A DNA stretch of 13,277 nucleotides from Thermoplasmata archaeon (GTDB lineage Archaea > Thermoplasmatota > Thermoplasmata > JAGHBH01), in assembly GCA_030673205.1 (NCBI GenBank), contig DAOVJP010000009.1:1-13277 (forward strand), written 5' to 3'. The notes beneath the pieces were generated by a model. It made no database searches. It had not been told where the DNA came from and worked only from the letters and a program-made list of their open reading frames with translations. This document shows positions 1-6,780 of this stretch, in pieces (within the stretch, counting starts at the first letter, position 1; each line of letters begins with the position of its first letter). Made by a program: the position numbers and the translations under genes.

Positions 1-509
1 AGCAATGCACCATCGGAGCGGGCCCAGAAACGCTCTGCCGCGGCTGTGGTATCCTTCTTGATATCCACCTTGCTTTCCCATCCTACGGCCGCGCCGATCT
101 CCGATACCATCTCCTCCTCCAGGCCCAGCACGGCAACGTTCTGCGGTGCGTAGATGGCTATGAAATCCTTTACGCTCCTGGACACCCCATTCTCCGGGGT
201 CTCGTTGTTGTGCCCCACGGCCAACAGGGGAATGGTATGCCTATCATTGCCGGAATACCAGACACATATCGGAGTGGCGGCCAGCATATATGCTTCCTCG
301 TCGTACGGCACCAGCACGGCCCCGGGCTGTTCTTCACTCCTCTCGGATGTTATGGACAATATGTCACCCAGGGAAGCGGTCCCAACCTCTCCTTCCACCA
401 GTTTATGGACCAGAACGCCTATCAGAACGGCGGATATGAGAAGGACGATAACGAAAGTGGCAAACCCTTTACGGGTGTGAAGCCCCTTCATGAAATATTC
501 TAACATCAT
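1..509 (-). CDS. Membrane-anchored extracytoplasmic protein, C-terminus cut by the left edge
   Basis: This minus-strand reading frame is open from an ATG ATG pair (509 and 506) to base 1, about 169 codons. Another in-frame ATG lies at 491. The N-terminus has a short basic stretch (KGLHTRKG) and then one hydrophobic segment of about 19 residues (FATFVIVLLISAVLIGVLV), which fits an uncleaved signal anchor with the rest outside the cell. The soluble part contains VPYDEEAYMLAATP, a WYSGND turn and, at the cut end, AERFWARSDGALL. These loosely recall secreted archaeal proteins with cell-wall-binding-repeat-2-like modules, but I cannot assign a family firmly. GGTG lies 3 nt before the ATG pair, so that start is slightly preferred. 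The gene diverges from the next one at 681. The coding frame is well supported; the function is unknown. Confidence 0.72.
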   Translation of the reverse strand, partial: MMLEYFMKGLHTRKGFATFVIVLLISAVLIGVLVHKLVEGEVGTASLGDILSITSERSEEQPGAVLVPYDEEAYMLAATPICVWYSGNDRHTIPLLAVGHNNETPENGVSRSVKDFIAIYAPQNVAVLGLEEEMVSEIGAAVGWESKVDIKKDTTAAAERFWARSDGAL

Positions 510-540
510 CTGCACCGGCAACTCCTACCGGACAGGGAGA

Positions 541-549
541 TAGATAAAG
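541..549 (-). promoter_or_regulatory. TATA-like box for the left-edge gene
   Basis: On the minus strand this reads CTTTATCTA. Its centre is about 36 bp upstream of the ATG pair at 506-509, which predicts a short leader of about 10 nt. It is assigned by archaeal TATA spacing alone. Confidence 0.4.
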
Positions 550-644
550 ATTTTGGAAGTTCCTTGCGCATCCATCATCAGCCCTCCTTGTTGTTTCGTG
601 TGCAACTGGCGGGTAGAATATGTCCAAATGAAGATAAGGAACCA

Positions 645-653
645 TTTTTATAT
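645..653 (+). promoter_or_regulatory. TATA-like box for the V4R/HNOB-like gene
   Basis: TTTTTATAT is centred about 32 bp before the ATG at 681. Initiation about 25 bp downstream would give a very short leader. A GGAG at 668-671 (9 nt before the ATG) would then sit at or upstream of the transcription start, so this message may be leaderless or nearly so. Confidence 0.45.
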
Positions 654-680
654 TCCTCTGCTCTTTAGGAGACGAATAGA

Positions 681-1217
681 ATGCCAGAAAAGGATGGTTC
701 GGAGAAGCTGACACGGGGCAGCGCCATAAATGGTTTTGTCAAATATATCAAGAACAAATGGGGCGCGGAAGGAGAGAGACAATGCCGCTCCGACATAGGA
801 TTGAAGATCGTTCTGAAGGACAACTCATACTATCCAGACCGGATACTCCAAAATATCCTCACATGGATCGCGAAGGAAAAGGGAATGGACTATGTCAGAG
901 AAGGGGGCAAGTACACGACCATGCATCTCGGCATGATCTCCTGGCTAATGCGTTTTGCCGACATGAAGACGATCGCAAAGAGGCTCCCTTCCAACTACCG
1001 CGAGGTGTACAACTTCGGGAAGGCAGAAGTTGACATAAGCGAGGAGCACAAGATATATCTGCGCCTCTGGGACGTCGTGACATACGAGGCGGCCTACGCC
1101 TCCTGGATAGGTGTCTGCGAGGGCACTCTGGAGGCCAGCAAGACCAAGGGCAAGGTAACGATCATCAAGAATTCCCTTGAAGGTGACGAGTATGCAGAGT
1201 TTTTGATAGAATACTAG
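681..1217 (+). CDS. V4R / heme-NO-binding-like superfamily protein, stand-alone domain
   Basis: This 178-residue protein consists of a single domain. The pattern fits the V4R/HNOB-like (DUF2378-like) ligand-binding superfamily. It starts with RGSAINGFVKYIKNKWG, has a central Y-Y-P-D-R-I segment with helices, a W130-D-V...Y turn, and ends with WIGVCEGTLEASKTKGKV and a GDEYAEFLIEY strand. Members sense small ligands or heme and usually accompany signalling or tetrapyrrole genes. No output domain is fused or adjacent here. Cys residues often seen in the terminal V4R strands appear as Ser165 and Ala172, and I see no clear H-NOX heme-ligand motif, so heme or metal binding cannot be assumed. The gene stands alone and converges with the duplicated region. 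Confidence is good for the coding region and moderate for the superfamily. Confidence 0.7.
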   Translation: MPEKDGSEKLTRGSAINGFVKYIKNKWGAEGERQCRSDIGLKIVLKDNSYYPDRILQNILTWIAKEKGMDYVREGGKYTTMHLGMISWLMRFADMKTIAKRLPSNYREVYNFGKAEVDISEEHKIYLRLWDVVTYEAAYASWIGVCEGTLEASKTKGKVTIIKNSLEGDEYAEFLIEY

Positions 1218-1224
1218 TGAGAAC

Positions 1225-1332
1225 CTATGGTCGCGTGAGGGCGCTCGCGTCCATTCCAGTGTGCAGCGTTACCCTGGGCCGGACCATGCAGTATTCCATC
1301 TTCTTCGTCTTGTCGTCAAATACTATTGCCAA
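1225..1332 (-). pseudogene. Remnant of the 3' end of the HerA-like ATPase gene
   Basis: On the minus strand this frame encodes LAIVFDDKTKK...GMDASA, identical to residues 433-463 of the HerA-like ATPase at 2318-3712. It then runs on as L-T-R-P to a TAG at 1225-1227. An in-frame TAA lies four codons upstream of the identical block, and there is no start codon or Shine-Dalgarno, so it cannot make a protein alone. It may be the original chromosomal end of the ATPase gene, stranded when the segment 1333-2324 appeared. Confidence 0.75.
1241..1332 (-). repeat. 92-bp direct repeat, copy 1
   Basis: It is identical base for base to 2325-2416 (offset 1084). The match ends abruptly on both sides: g versus a just before it, and a versus t just after it. 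Both copies have the same orientation. Together they bracket 992 bp that hold one complete gene. Confidence 0.97.
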
Positions 1333-1440
1333 ATAAATGTTTTAGAGAGGGTTCAACAAAACACTGCGTCGAGCAGTCTGGAGCGGCGGAAAAAGGATAA
1401 AGGGGAAGAGGGTTGGAAAGGATCCATATGCATATTTAAC
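1333..1440. other. Gap downstream of the secreted-protein gene
   Basis: No gene is seen here. On the minus strand, just past the stop at 1441, there is a pyrimidine-rich stretch (about 1387-1424) with short T runs, which could act as an archaeal intrinsic terminator. It has no hairpin that I can support. Confidence 0.3.
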
Positions 1441-2217
1441 CTACCTTCCAATTAGATTGCTTATGCAGCCAGTTAGCACCGCCTGGGCAGTTGGGTCCGT
1501 TATCCTGTCGTTCCGGTCGTCTCTAGGGTCGTCTGGCGTCAAAGAACCGTCCATGGTCGACAGTATCACATGTTCAAGGATTGCATCTGCCGCTCTCTCC
1601 TCTCCACTATCCACCAGCCTATCCGCTAGTTCGAACATCCTATTGTAGAACATTCTTGTCTGGTCCGGCCTGGCTCCGAAAGCATCGTCCGGCAGTTCTT
1701 GCACGTAGTCGTTAGCATCCTCTACGGTTACTATCCCGATACGGAAGTACGTTACCTGACCTTCATATTCAGCTTTGTAGTTGCCGGATGGCACCTGTTC
1801 TCCCTCTTGATAAGGACTAGCGCCCCTTTCATTCGCTTCTACCTCGCCGGGGAAAGGAATGGGGTCACCGGGAGGAATAGGATTGATTGGAACCAAAAGT
1901 GAATCATGGTAACATTGGCCCCAATTTCGTGTCTCTGAATCCCCTGGCGATATTGGTCTGTACATACCTAGTCTCCTATGCTCACGGTAAACTATCTTGC
2001 CCGTGTCTATGTGGGTGATTATTACCGCGTGGTAGACAAACGATGTATCCTCATCCGATTCTTCGGTGTTGGTCAGCGTAATGTCTACAAGCTCCCCTAC
2101 ATCGTATCGTTCTTTGCTGGTCGTAAAAGTGGTTACGAGGGTTGCCTGTGCGACTCCTGCCAATAGCAGGCTGGCCATTATAAACACCGCACCTATTCCA
2201 ACTATTTTTCTTCTCAT
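1441..2217 (-). CDS. Secreted protein with Ig-like (BsuPI-like) and helical C-terminal parts
   Basis: This 258-residue protein begins with a classical signal peptide: M-R-R-K, a hydrophobic core, and an AQA site for signal peptidase after about residue 26. Residues 27-165 are beta-rich. The opening strand pair (FTTSKERYDVGELVDITLTN) resembles Ig-like/BsuPI-type domains, and there is a Pro/Gly-rich loop at 110-125. Residues 186-258 look helical (RMFELADRLVDSGEERAADAILEHV), like small C-terminal helical modules of secreted archaeal proteins. The start is clear: GGAGGT at 2226-2231, 8 nt upstream. It has its own TATA-like box. It sits between the two 92-bp copies of the ATPase 3' end, and parts look slightly AT-richer than the operon (28/60 and 31/60 GC in two lines, against 34/60 in a TadC line), so it may be a late arrival. 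The function is unknown. Confidence 0.82.
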   Translation of the reverse strand: MRRKIVGIGAVFIMASLLLAGVAQATLVTTFTTSKERYDVGELVDITLTNTEESDEDTSFVYHAVIITHIDTGKIVYREHRRLGMYRPISPGDSETRNWGQCYHDSLLVPINPIPPGDPIPFPGEVEANERGASPYQEGEQVPSGNYKAEYEGQVTYFRIGIVTVEDANDYVQELPDDAFGARPDQTRMFYNRMFELADRLVDSGEERAADAILEHVILSTMDGSLTPDDPRDDRNDRITDPTAQAVLTGCISNLIGR

Positions 2218-2225
2218 ATTTTCTT

Positions 2226-2231
2226 ACCTCC
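2226..2231 (-). promoter_or_regulatory. Strong Shine-Dalgarno of the secreted-protein gene
   Basis: GGAGGT on the minus strand, 8 nt before the ATG at 2217. It is the best consensus ribosome site that I see in the window and fixes the start. Confidence 0.75.
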
Positions 2232-2291
2232 TATTTCTTTTCTCATGTTTTTTGCCTCCGAGGACTCAGCCCTCGCGCCCCTCAAGAGAGA

Positions 2292-2304
2292 CCTATATCT
2301 TAAC
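2292..2304 (-). promoter_or_regulatory. TATA-like box of the secreted-protein gene
   Basis: On the minus strand this reads GTTAAGATATAGG, just past the ATPase stop codon. Its spacing predicts a leader of about 55 nt. It lies inside the 992-bp segment between the repeats, so the inserted gene carries its own promoter. Confidence 0.4.
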
Positions 2305-2317
2305 CCCTCCGGTGCGT

Positions 2318-3712
2318 TCACAAAGCGCTCGCGTCCATTCCAGTGTGCAGCGTTACCCTGGGCCGGACCATGCAGTATTCCATCTTCTTCGTCTTGTCGT
2401 CAAATACTATTGCCAATCCCCTCCGCCCATCCATCTGGGAGACCAATGTCGGGAGATCGCGGTCTGCTGTCATGAAGGACTGCCTCGCCTTCCCCAGCGC
2501 CTGTATATCGGGCTCGGCTGTGATCTGGTGGGATATGATCATGTCCGCCTGGCGTATGGCCGTGTCATGGAGTGCGCTGGGCTCCTGGGTCGCCATGAGT
2601 ATGGAGAGACCGGGATGACGACCCAACTTGATCCAATCTATGAGCGCCTGAGAGGATATGCTCATCCCCTCCGAAGGAAGGAACAGATGGGCCTCATCTA
2701 TCACCAACCACACGAGGGGAATGTCCCTCTGTTTCATCTCCACTGGCTTCCCATCTTTCGACCCCTCCGTTTCATGTGCAGGATCGGGCGTGTTCTCGGG
2801 TGCGGTTTCGGGTGTAGCTCCGGGTGCAGAACCATGTGCATTTCCCGGCACAGGACCAGGTACAAGAAGGCCCGCCTGGCGCTGCATCTCGACGGTGGTC
2901 TGCAGGGTGCGCTCGCGAAGAATGGCCTCGGCAAGGTGTGCGACTACGAATGCACGGAGGTCTAGCCCTCCTATGCGTCCGAGATAGCTGATATCCAATA
3001 TGGTTATGGTGCCCGGTCTTACCAGGTCCGAGGCGGGGGACGAGAATAACTTCGTTCCCTCGGCCATCTCCACCATTGCTAGGAGACTGCGCTGCTCTTC
3101 AGGAGAAGCGTGGGATGTGCGCACCTCCTCCTTTAGCTCGTTCATACTCCACTCCCCCTCCAATCCCCTGAGGACCGAGAGGAGAAGACTGCCGATGGGG
3201 CTGGATGCACGGAGGTCAAAGAGCTGCAGCCAGGAGTGTGTGGAGACAGAGGAGGGAGGGATGGACAGCGATATGTCCTTGTATGGCGTGATCCCCCTTT
3301 CCTTCAATCTCTCCTCCGCTATGACCGGGAGAGCTATCCTGATGTTATCTAGTTCACGAGGAACAAGGGTGTTGAAATCCTTCATCCTCTGCACCTCCCA
3401 TGACTGCGTGTTGGCGGTCTTCAGACTATGGAACACGCTCATGGTGTCCACCACAAGGATGGCCATCCTCTCCCTCGCCGCCTGTTCAAGAAGGGAAAAG
3501 CCCTCCAAGAAGACGCCTAGCGTGTACGATTTGCCCGTGCCCCTCTTCCCTAACACGAGTGTACAATGGGGGTCCACCAGGTCCAGGAAGACGGCCCCTG
3601 ACTCCTCATATCTCCCCCCGGGATAGCTCACTATCTTTCCCACGTATCCACATCCTCTTGTGCCGTGTTCATGCGCCCTTTCCTTGCTCCTTCCGAATAT
3701 CTCCGTTCTCAT
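2318..3712 (-). CDS. HerA/DUF87-type P-loop ATPase of the pilus-like operon
   Basis: This 464-residue protein is a HerA/FtsK/VirB4-class ATPase. Walker A is GKRGTGKS (residues 55-62) and Walker B is LVWLVIDEAH (332-341), followed by a sensor-like GLSILMATQEPS and the ADMIISHQI segment usual in the DUF87/HerA C-terminal part. There is little before Walker A, so a full HAS barrel is absent. Residues 286-317 are eight degenerate tetrapeptides rich in Gly, Ala, Thr and Pro, a flexible insert just before Walker B. An upstream in-frame ATG at 3808 exists, but GGAAGGTGG at 3717-3725, 4 nt before the ATG at 3712, makes 3712 the likely start. The gene follows the TadC-like gene after 129 bp. The role is inferred: a second motor for the same envelope machine, or a DNA or protein translocase. 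Its last 31 codons are duplicated at 1241-1332. Confidence 0.85.
   Translation of the reverse strand: MRTEIFGRSKERAHEHGTRGCGYVGKIVSYPGGRYEESGAVFLDLVDPHCTLVLGKRGTGKSYTLGVFLEGFSLLEQAARERMAILVVDTMSVFHSLKTANTQSWEVQRMKDFNTLVPRELDNIRIALPVIAEERLKERGITPYKDISLSIPPSSVSTHSWLQLFDLRASSPIGSLLLSVLRGLEGEWSMNELKEEVRTSHASPEEQRSLLAMVEMAEGTKLFSSPASDLVRPGTITILDISYLGRIGGLDLRAFVVAHLAEAILRERTLQTTVEMQRQAGLLVPGPVPGNAHGSAPGATPETAPENTPDPAHETEGSKDGKPVEMKQRDIPLVWLVIDEAHLFLPSEGMSISSQALIDWIKLGRHPGLSILMATQEPSALHDTAIRQADMIISHQITAEPDIQALGKARQSFMTADRDLPTLVSQMDGRRGLAIVFDDKTKKMEYCMVRPRVTLHTGMDASAL
2325..2416 (-). repeat. 92-bp direct repeat, copy 2 (inside the ATPase gene)
   Basis: Identical to 1241-1332. It covers the end of the ATPase coding sequence except for the final few bases. 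After the shared GCGAGCGC, this copy ends T-TTG-TGA, whereas copy 1 continues into a different tail. Confidence 0.97.
2762..2857 (-). repeat. Degenerate 12-bp in-frame tandem repeat, eight units
   Basis: It encodes successive tetrapeptides such as GSAP, GATP, ETAP and ENTP in residues 286-317 of the ATPase. The units diverge from each other but keep the period of 12 bp exactly. Confidence 0.75.
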
Positions 3713-3716
3713 GTTT

Positions 3717-3725
3717 CCACCTTCC
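3717..3725 (-). promoter_or_regulatory. Shine-Dalgarno that decides the ATPase start
   Basis: GGAAGGTGG on the minus strand, 4 nt before the ATG at 3712. It argues against the 32-residue-longer form starting at 3808. Confidence 0.65.
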
Positions 3726-3841
3726 AGCGTGCCGTGCACTCTCGCTTCCTTTCCCAACCGCCTCTTTCCTCCCCACTTCCCCTCCAGCATCCCCCTCTCC
3801 CACTCCACACACCGCTGCCACGCCCCTCCTCCCCCAACATA
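3726..3841 (-). other. G-rich, C-poor spacer between the TadC-like and ATPase genes
   Basis: The transcribed-sense strand carries many G runs, including GGG, GGGGG, GGGG and GGGG at about 3778-3806. I see no TATA box, so the ATPase is probably read from the operon promoter. The G runs could allow a G-quadruplex in RNA or in the minus strand, although one loop would be 8 nt. Confidence 0.5.
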
Positions 3842-5821
3842 TCACACCATGTACACCCGACCCCCTATCACAGAGAGGACGAATAGCACAGTGGACAGGG
3901 GCAGGCCAATTCCTATGCTCCTGGCCAAGGAGACCTTGTCTCCCACCTCGCTTATGCCTATGACGAAATAGGAGGAGATCACGGTGGAGAGCATCAGATA
4001 TACCCCCATTATGAGGGCGAAATCCATCGGGAGCAACATGCTCCCCCCACCGTCTCCCAACTGGGAGAACTGTTGGGATAACAACGAGTACATGGCCACC
4101 GTTATGCCCATGACCATGGGGGCGAAGAACATGGAGGTGGTCCTCATCATATCCACCACGCTCTGGAGTTTGACGCGGATGTCGTGGTCCACCTTCTGCA
4201 GGTCCTTGATATAACCCGCTGTCTGGAGCACGGTCTGCCCCGCGCTCACTTGGTCCTTCTTCACCGCTTCCAGGAGAGAACGCATACTGGCCTTCAACGC
4301 CCTGCTCTTGCTACGGGTCAACACCCCATCGCGGGAGAACAGCACATCCTCGAGCGTACTATGGCTGATGCTCAATCTGCAGGATATGTCTTTGAACAAT
4401 GGGGCCATGGGAGAGCTGGCCATGGTGATGGCAACGGAGTCGAAGGCCGTTTCCAGGGGCTCCCCCTCCACCATCCTGTTGCCCAACTGGAACAGCGCGT
4501 CAGGCAGATCCCGTTCCATGGCCAAGAGGCGCTTCCGCTCCAAATATGCACTGCGTGAATAGAGGAACAGCCACGTGCCAGTGAACAAGCTCAGTGAGAG
4601 GAGCACGGGCAATAGACCCAGATCGGAGAGGAAAGGGAACGCCTGGGAGAAAAAAGGGACGTACACCATCAGGGGAAGGATGCCCATTGACAGGGCGAGG
4701 AAAAAAGCCCCTCTCCCCGCGCTTGCCTCCACTTCAGGAGGTGCCATGGTGCCTGGCCGCCGTCCCAATATCATGTATGCATAGAGAAAGGTGATAAATG
4801 GAAAGGCCACATCCATAGCCAACACCAGCGGCACCACCATATTGTTTGAAGAAGAGGAAGAGGACATAGCCGAACCCACGGCGGGGAGTTCCATGCTCTG
4901 CATGGGGACCATGGACCCCACCATGAGAGGGAGAACGACGCCCAGCGCGAAGAGGACCGTGGCCGGGCCGGATAGTCTAGAAGCGAACTCCTCCACCTTC
5001 TCCTTTGCCCCGTTCAACGCTATGGTGTGAGCCTTCTCCAGGCTTCTCTCGAACCCTTCTCGGGTGCGCTCCAATGTCGAGCCCCTGATAACATATAGGG
5101 AGCGTTTGAAATCCTCGTCCCACCTGCCCCATTTGTAGGCGAAGGAGGTGAGGGAAGCCTCTACGGGGGAGTGGTTCCGCATGGACACCTCCCAGATCAC
5201 CCTCTTCAGATGGGATGCCATTGGCTCGTCGCAATGCTCCGATGCGAACAGCACCGCCCTTTCGAGGGTCGGGGATGTCCTCAAACTCATGGTCATGTAG
5301 TTTATGGGCTCAGGGGTCTTGCCGACCAGAGAGGCTTGGACACGTTTTGCCAACATCTCCGGGTACGATGATAGAAAGGCGAATAGAATGAGGGGAAGGG
5401 CGAACACCACTGGGAGCACATAGGAGCGTAACATATCCCCCATGCTAGGCACCGTTCGAAGCAGTGCCACATACATGAACAACATGAAGAGCAGGGATGA
5501 AGCGGCTCCCAGGGACGCAAATCTCACGGCCTGGGCAGGGGTTATGTCCAATCCCAGATAATATACCGCATCATTGAAATCCGGTTGGAGTACCTTTCTT
5601 TTCGCCTTCTCATGCCTCTCTTGCTCATGATCCAACCCTCTTCTGGCCCTTGCCATTCGGCCCTCATCTCCCCCTGCTGCGGCCTCCATCGCCTTGAGCT
5701 TCTCCCGTGCGCGAAGATGTCTTTTTTCCTCCTCGGCTAGACGCATCCGGCCTTCGTCCACCTCCTTCCCAGACAGGGCCTTGCATGCCTTGGCATACCT
5801 GGAACCCGGCCTTTTATCCAT
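3842..5821 (-). CDS. TadC/GspF-type inner-membrane platform protein (two F domains)
   Basis: This 659-residue polytopic membrane protein belongs to the archaeal TadC/FlaJ/GspF group. Its partner ATPase is expected to bind its cytoplasmic domains and drive pilin insertion. Residues 1-80 are highly charged and predicted helical or coiled. Hydrophobic segments lie near 102-122, 132-150, 285-305, 328-352, 370-393, 402-421, 560-582, 597-622 and 636-656. Two cytoplasmic helical F-domains fill the gaps (about 153-284 and 422-558), the second with the typical ERDLPDALFQLGNRM...GEPLETAF pattern. The ATG at 5821 overlaps the end of the upstream ATPase by 8 bp, with GGGAG close before it, so translation is probably coupled. 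Double-F length is usual for archaeal members. I am confident of the family but not of which structure it builds, since no pilin is in the window. Confidence 0.92.
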   Translation of the reverse strand: MDKRPGSRYAKACKALSGKEVDEGRMRLAEEEKRHLRAREKLKAMEAAAGGDEGRMARARRGLDHEQERHEKAKRKVLQPDFNDAVYYLGLDITPAQAVRFASLGAASSLLFMLFMYVALLRTVPSMGDMLRSYVLPVVFALPLILFAFLSSYPEMLAKRVQASLVGKTPEPINYMTMSLRTSPTLERAVLFASEHCDEPMASHLKRVIWEVSMRNHSPVEASLTSFAYKWGRWDEDFKRSLYVIRGSTLERTREGFERSLEKAHTIALNGAKEKVEEFASRLSGPATVLFALGVVLPLMVGSMVPMQSMELPAVGSAMSSSSSSNNMVVPLVLAMDVAFPFITFLYAYMILGRRPGTMAPPEVEASAGRGAFFLALSMGILPLMVYVPFFSQAFPFLSDLGLLPVLLSLSLFTGTWLFLYSRSAYLERKRLLAMERDLPDALFQLGNRMVEGEPLETAFDSVAITMASSPMAPLFKDISCRLSISHSTLEDVLFSRDGVLTRSKSRALKASMRSLLEAVKKDQVSAGQTVLQTAGYIKDLQKVDHDIRVKLQSVVDMMRTTSMFFAPMVMGITVAMYSLLSQQFSQLGDGGGSMLLPMDFALIMGVYLMLSTVISSYFVIGISEVGDKVSLARSIGIGLPLSTVLFVLSVIGGRVYMV

Positions 5822-6773
5822 ATTTCTCCCTCACCTCGAACCACTCGTTCCATCGGTCCATGAGGGAGGACCAATCCCCTCCCTTGCCAGCTGTTTCCTC
5901 CTGCATCAGGTCCGTGAAGGCACTGAAGGCCTCGGCGACCCATGGGGCTGATATGAACCTCTCCCCATGGTCCACCAGCTTCTCCACCACCGATGCCCTT
6001 GCATGTATGTTGCCTATCGCCTCCTCCATCTTGAACCCCCATGACCTGGCAATGGAGGATATCACCTCCGATCGGTAATAGAACTCGTCGGTGGCATCGA
6101 GGATATCCTCCGCCTCATCATATTCAAGCAAAGAACGGAAGATGCCCTCATTGTGCTTGTCCACCTCCGCTACGTGCGTAAGCCTTCGGCGCACACGATG
6201 ACCTCCTCCCGGCCTCACCAGACCAGATATTACGACCACGTCGGTGGAGGCAAAGCTCTGGTAGGGGATTCCCAGGTCGTGCACCACCCGTTCGTATATG
6301 GCCCGTGGGCTATCTGCGTGAAAGGTGCCCAACACCGTGGAGCCAGCAGTGCCGGTACGCATGGCCTCGTACAATATCCTAGCCTCGTCACCCCGCACCT
6401 CTCCCAACACCAACGCCCCCTCCCCAAGGCGAAGGGATACCCGCAACGCATCCCTTCCGGTGAGACCTTGGCCTATCTTGAGGCTCTGTGCCTTGTATCC
6501 CAATTCCTGAAGTCGGTCCACCGGCAGCTCCAACGTATCCTCTATGACCAATATCCTCTGGGAACGGGAAAGGGCGAACAACAGGGAGCCCAGCAACGAA
6601 GATTTTCCGGCTCCCCTGCTCCCTGCTATCAACGCCGTGGCCTGGCCGTCCACAAGGAACCACAGCAGACCGGCGGCGAGGGGGGACATGGTCTTGTTGG
6701 CCACGAACCTGGGAAGTGTCCATGGGTCAGTGGAATGCCGCCTGAACGCAAAGGCGACACCCTGGGGACTCAA
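5814..6773 (-). CDS. GspE/FlaI-type secretion ATPase, C-terminal part (ATPase core)
   Basis: This frame encodes the catalytic core of a type II/IV secretion ATPase. In order it has the linker SPQGVAFAFRRHSTDPWTLPRFVANKTMSP, Walker A GSRGAGKSS (51-59), Asp box VIEDTLELP (76-84), Walker B LVLGEVRGDEA (121-131) and His box GTFHADSP (149-156). All key residues are present. The C-terminal 100 residues extend past the usual core and are helical. The only start is a TTG at 6773 that overlaps the TGA of the upstream frame, with no Shine-Dalgarno. The first residues continue the upstream protein in a different frame, so this is best read as the second half of one gene broken by a one-base frame change. 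It would power pilus assembly together with the TadC-like protein. Confidence 0.85.
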   Translation of the reverse strand: MSPQGVAFAFRRHSTDPWTLPRFVANKTMSPLAAGLLWFLVDGQATALIAGSRGAGKSSLLGSLLFALSRSQRILVIEDTLELPVDRLQELGYKAQSLKIGQGLTGRDALRVSLRLGEGALVLGEVRGDEARILYEAMRTGTAGSTVLGTFHADSPRAIYERVVHDLGIPYQSFASTDVVVISGLVRPGGGHRVRRRLTHVAEVDKHNEGIFRSLLEYDEAEDILDATDEFYYRSEVISSIARSWGFKMEEAIGNIHARASVVEKLVDHGERFISAPWVAEAFSAFTDLMQEETAGKGGDWSSLMDRWNEWFEVREKYG

Positions 6774-6780
6774 CGGGGGC
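6770..6780 (-). other. Frame break in the secretion ATPase at a C5 run
   Basis: The coding strand reads GGC CCC CGT TGA. The C5 run lies at 6779-6775. One extra C, or a -1 ribosomal slip on CCC, would give G-P-P-L-S-P-Q-G and join the two frames into a protein of about 772 residues. A Pro-Pro-leading linker at this place is usual in the family. Confidence 0.85.

Noticed and set aside
1333..2324. Insertion sequence or integron cassette
   Set aside because: No transposase, integrase or terminal inverted repeat is seen, so only a repeat-flanked segment can be claimed.
2066..2965. Long plus-strand frame of 299 codons
   Set aside because: It runs antisense to the HerA-like ATPase and the secreted-protein gene, has no domain pattern, and its sequence changes character where the real minus genes do.
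3713..3808. Upstream ATG that would add 32 residues to the HerA-like ATPase
   Set aside because: The extra residues are G-rich-tract products without family similarity, and a strong ribosome site precedes the ATG at 3712.
6771..6773. TTG as an independent start for the ATPase core, coupled to the TGA upstream
   Set aside because: There is no Shine-Dalgarno, and the residues on both sides form one continuous conserved linker, so a frame break is simpler. It is not fully excluded.
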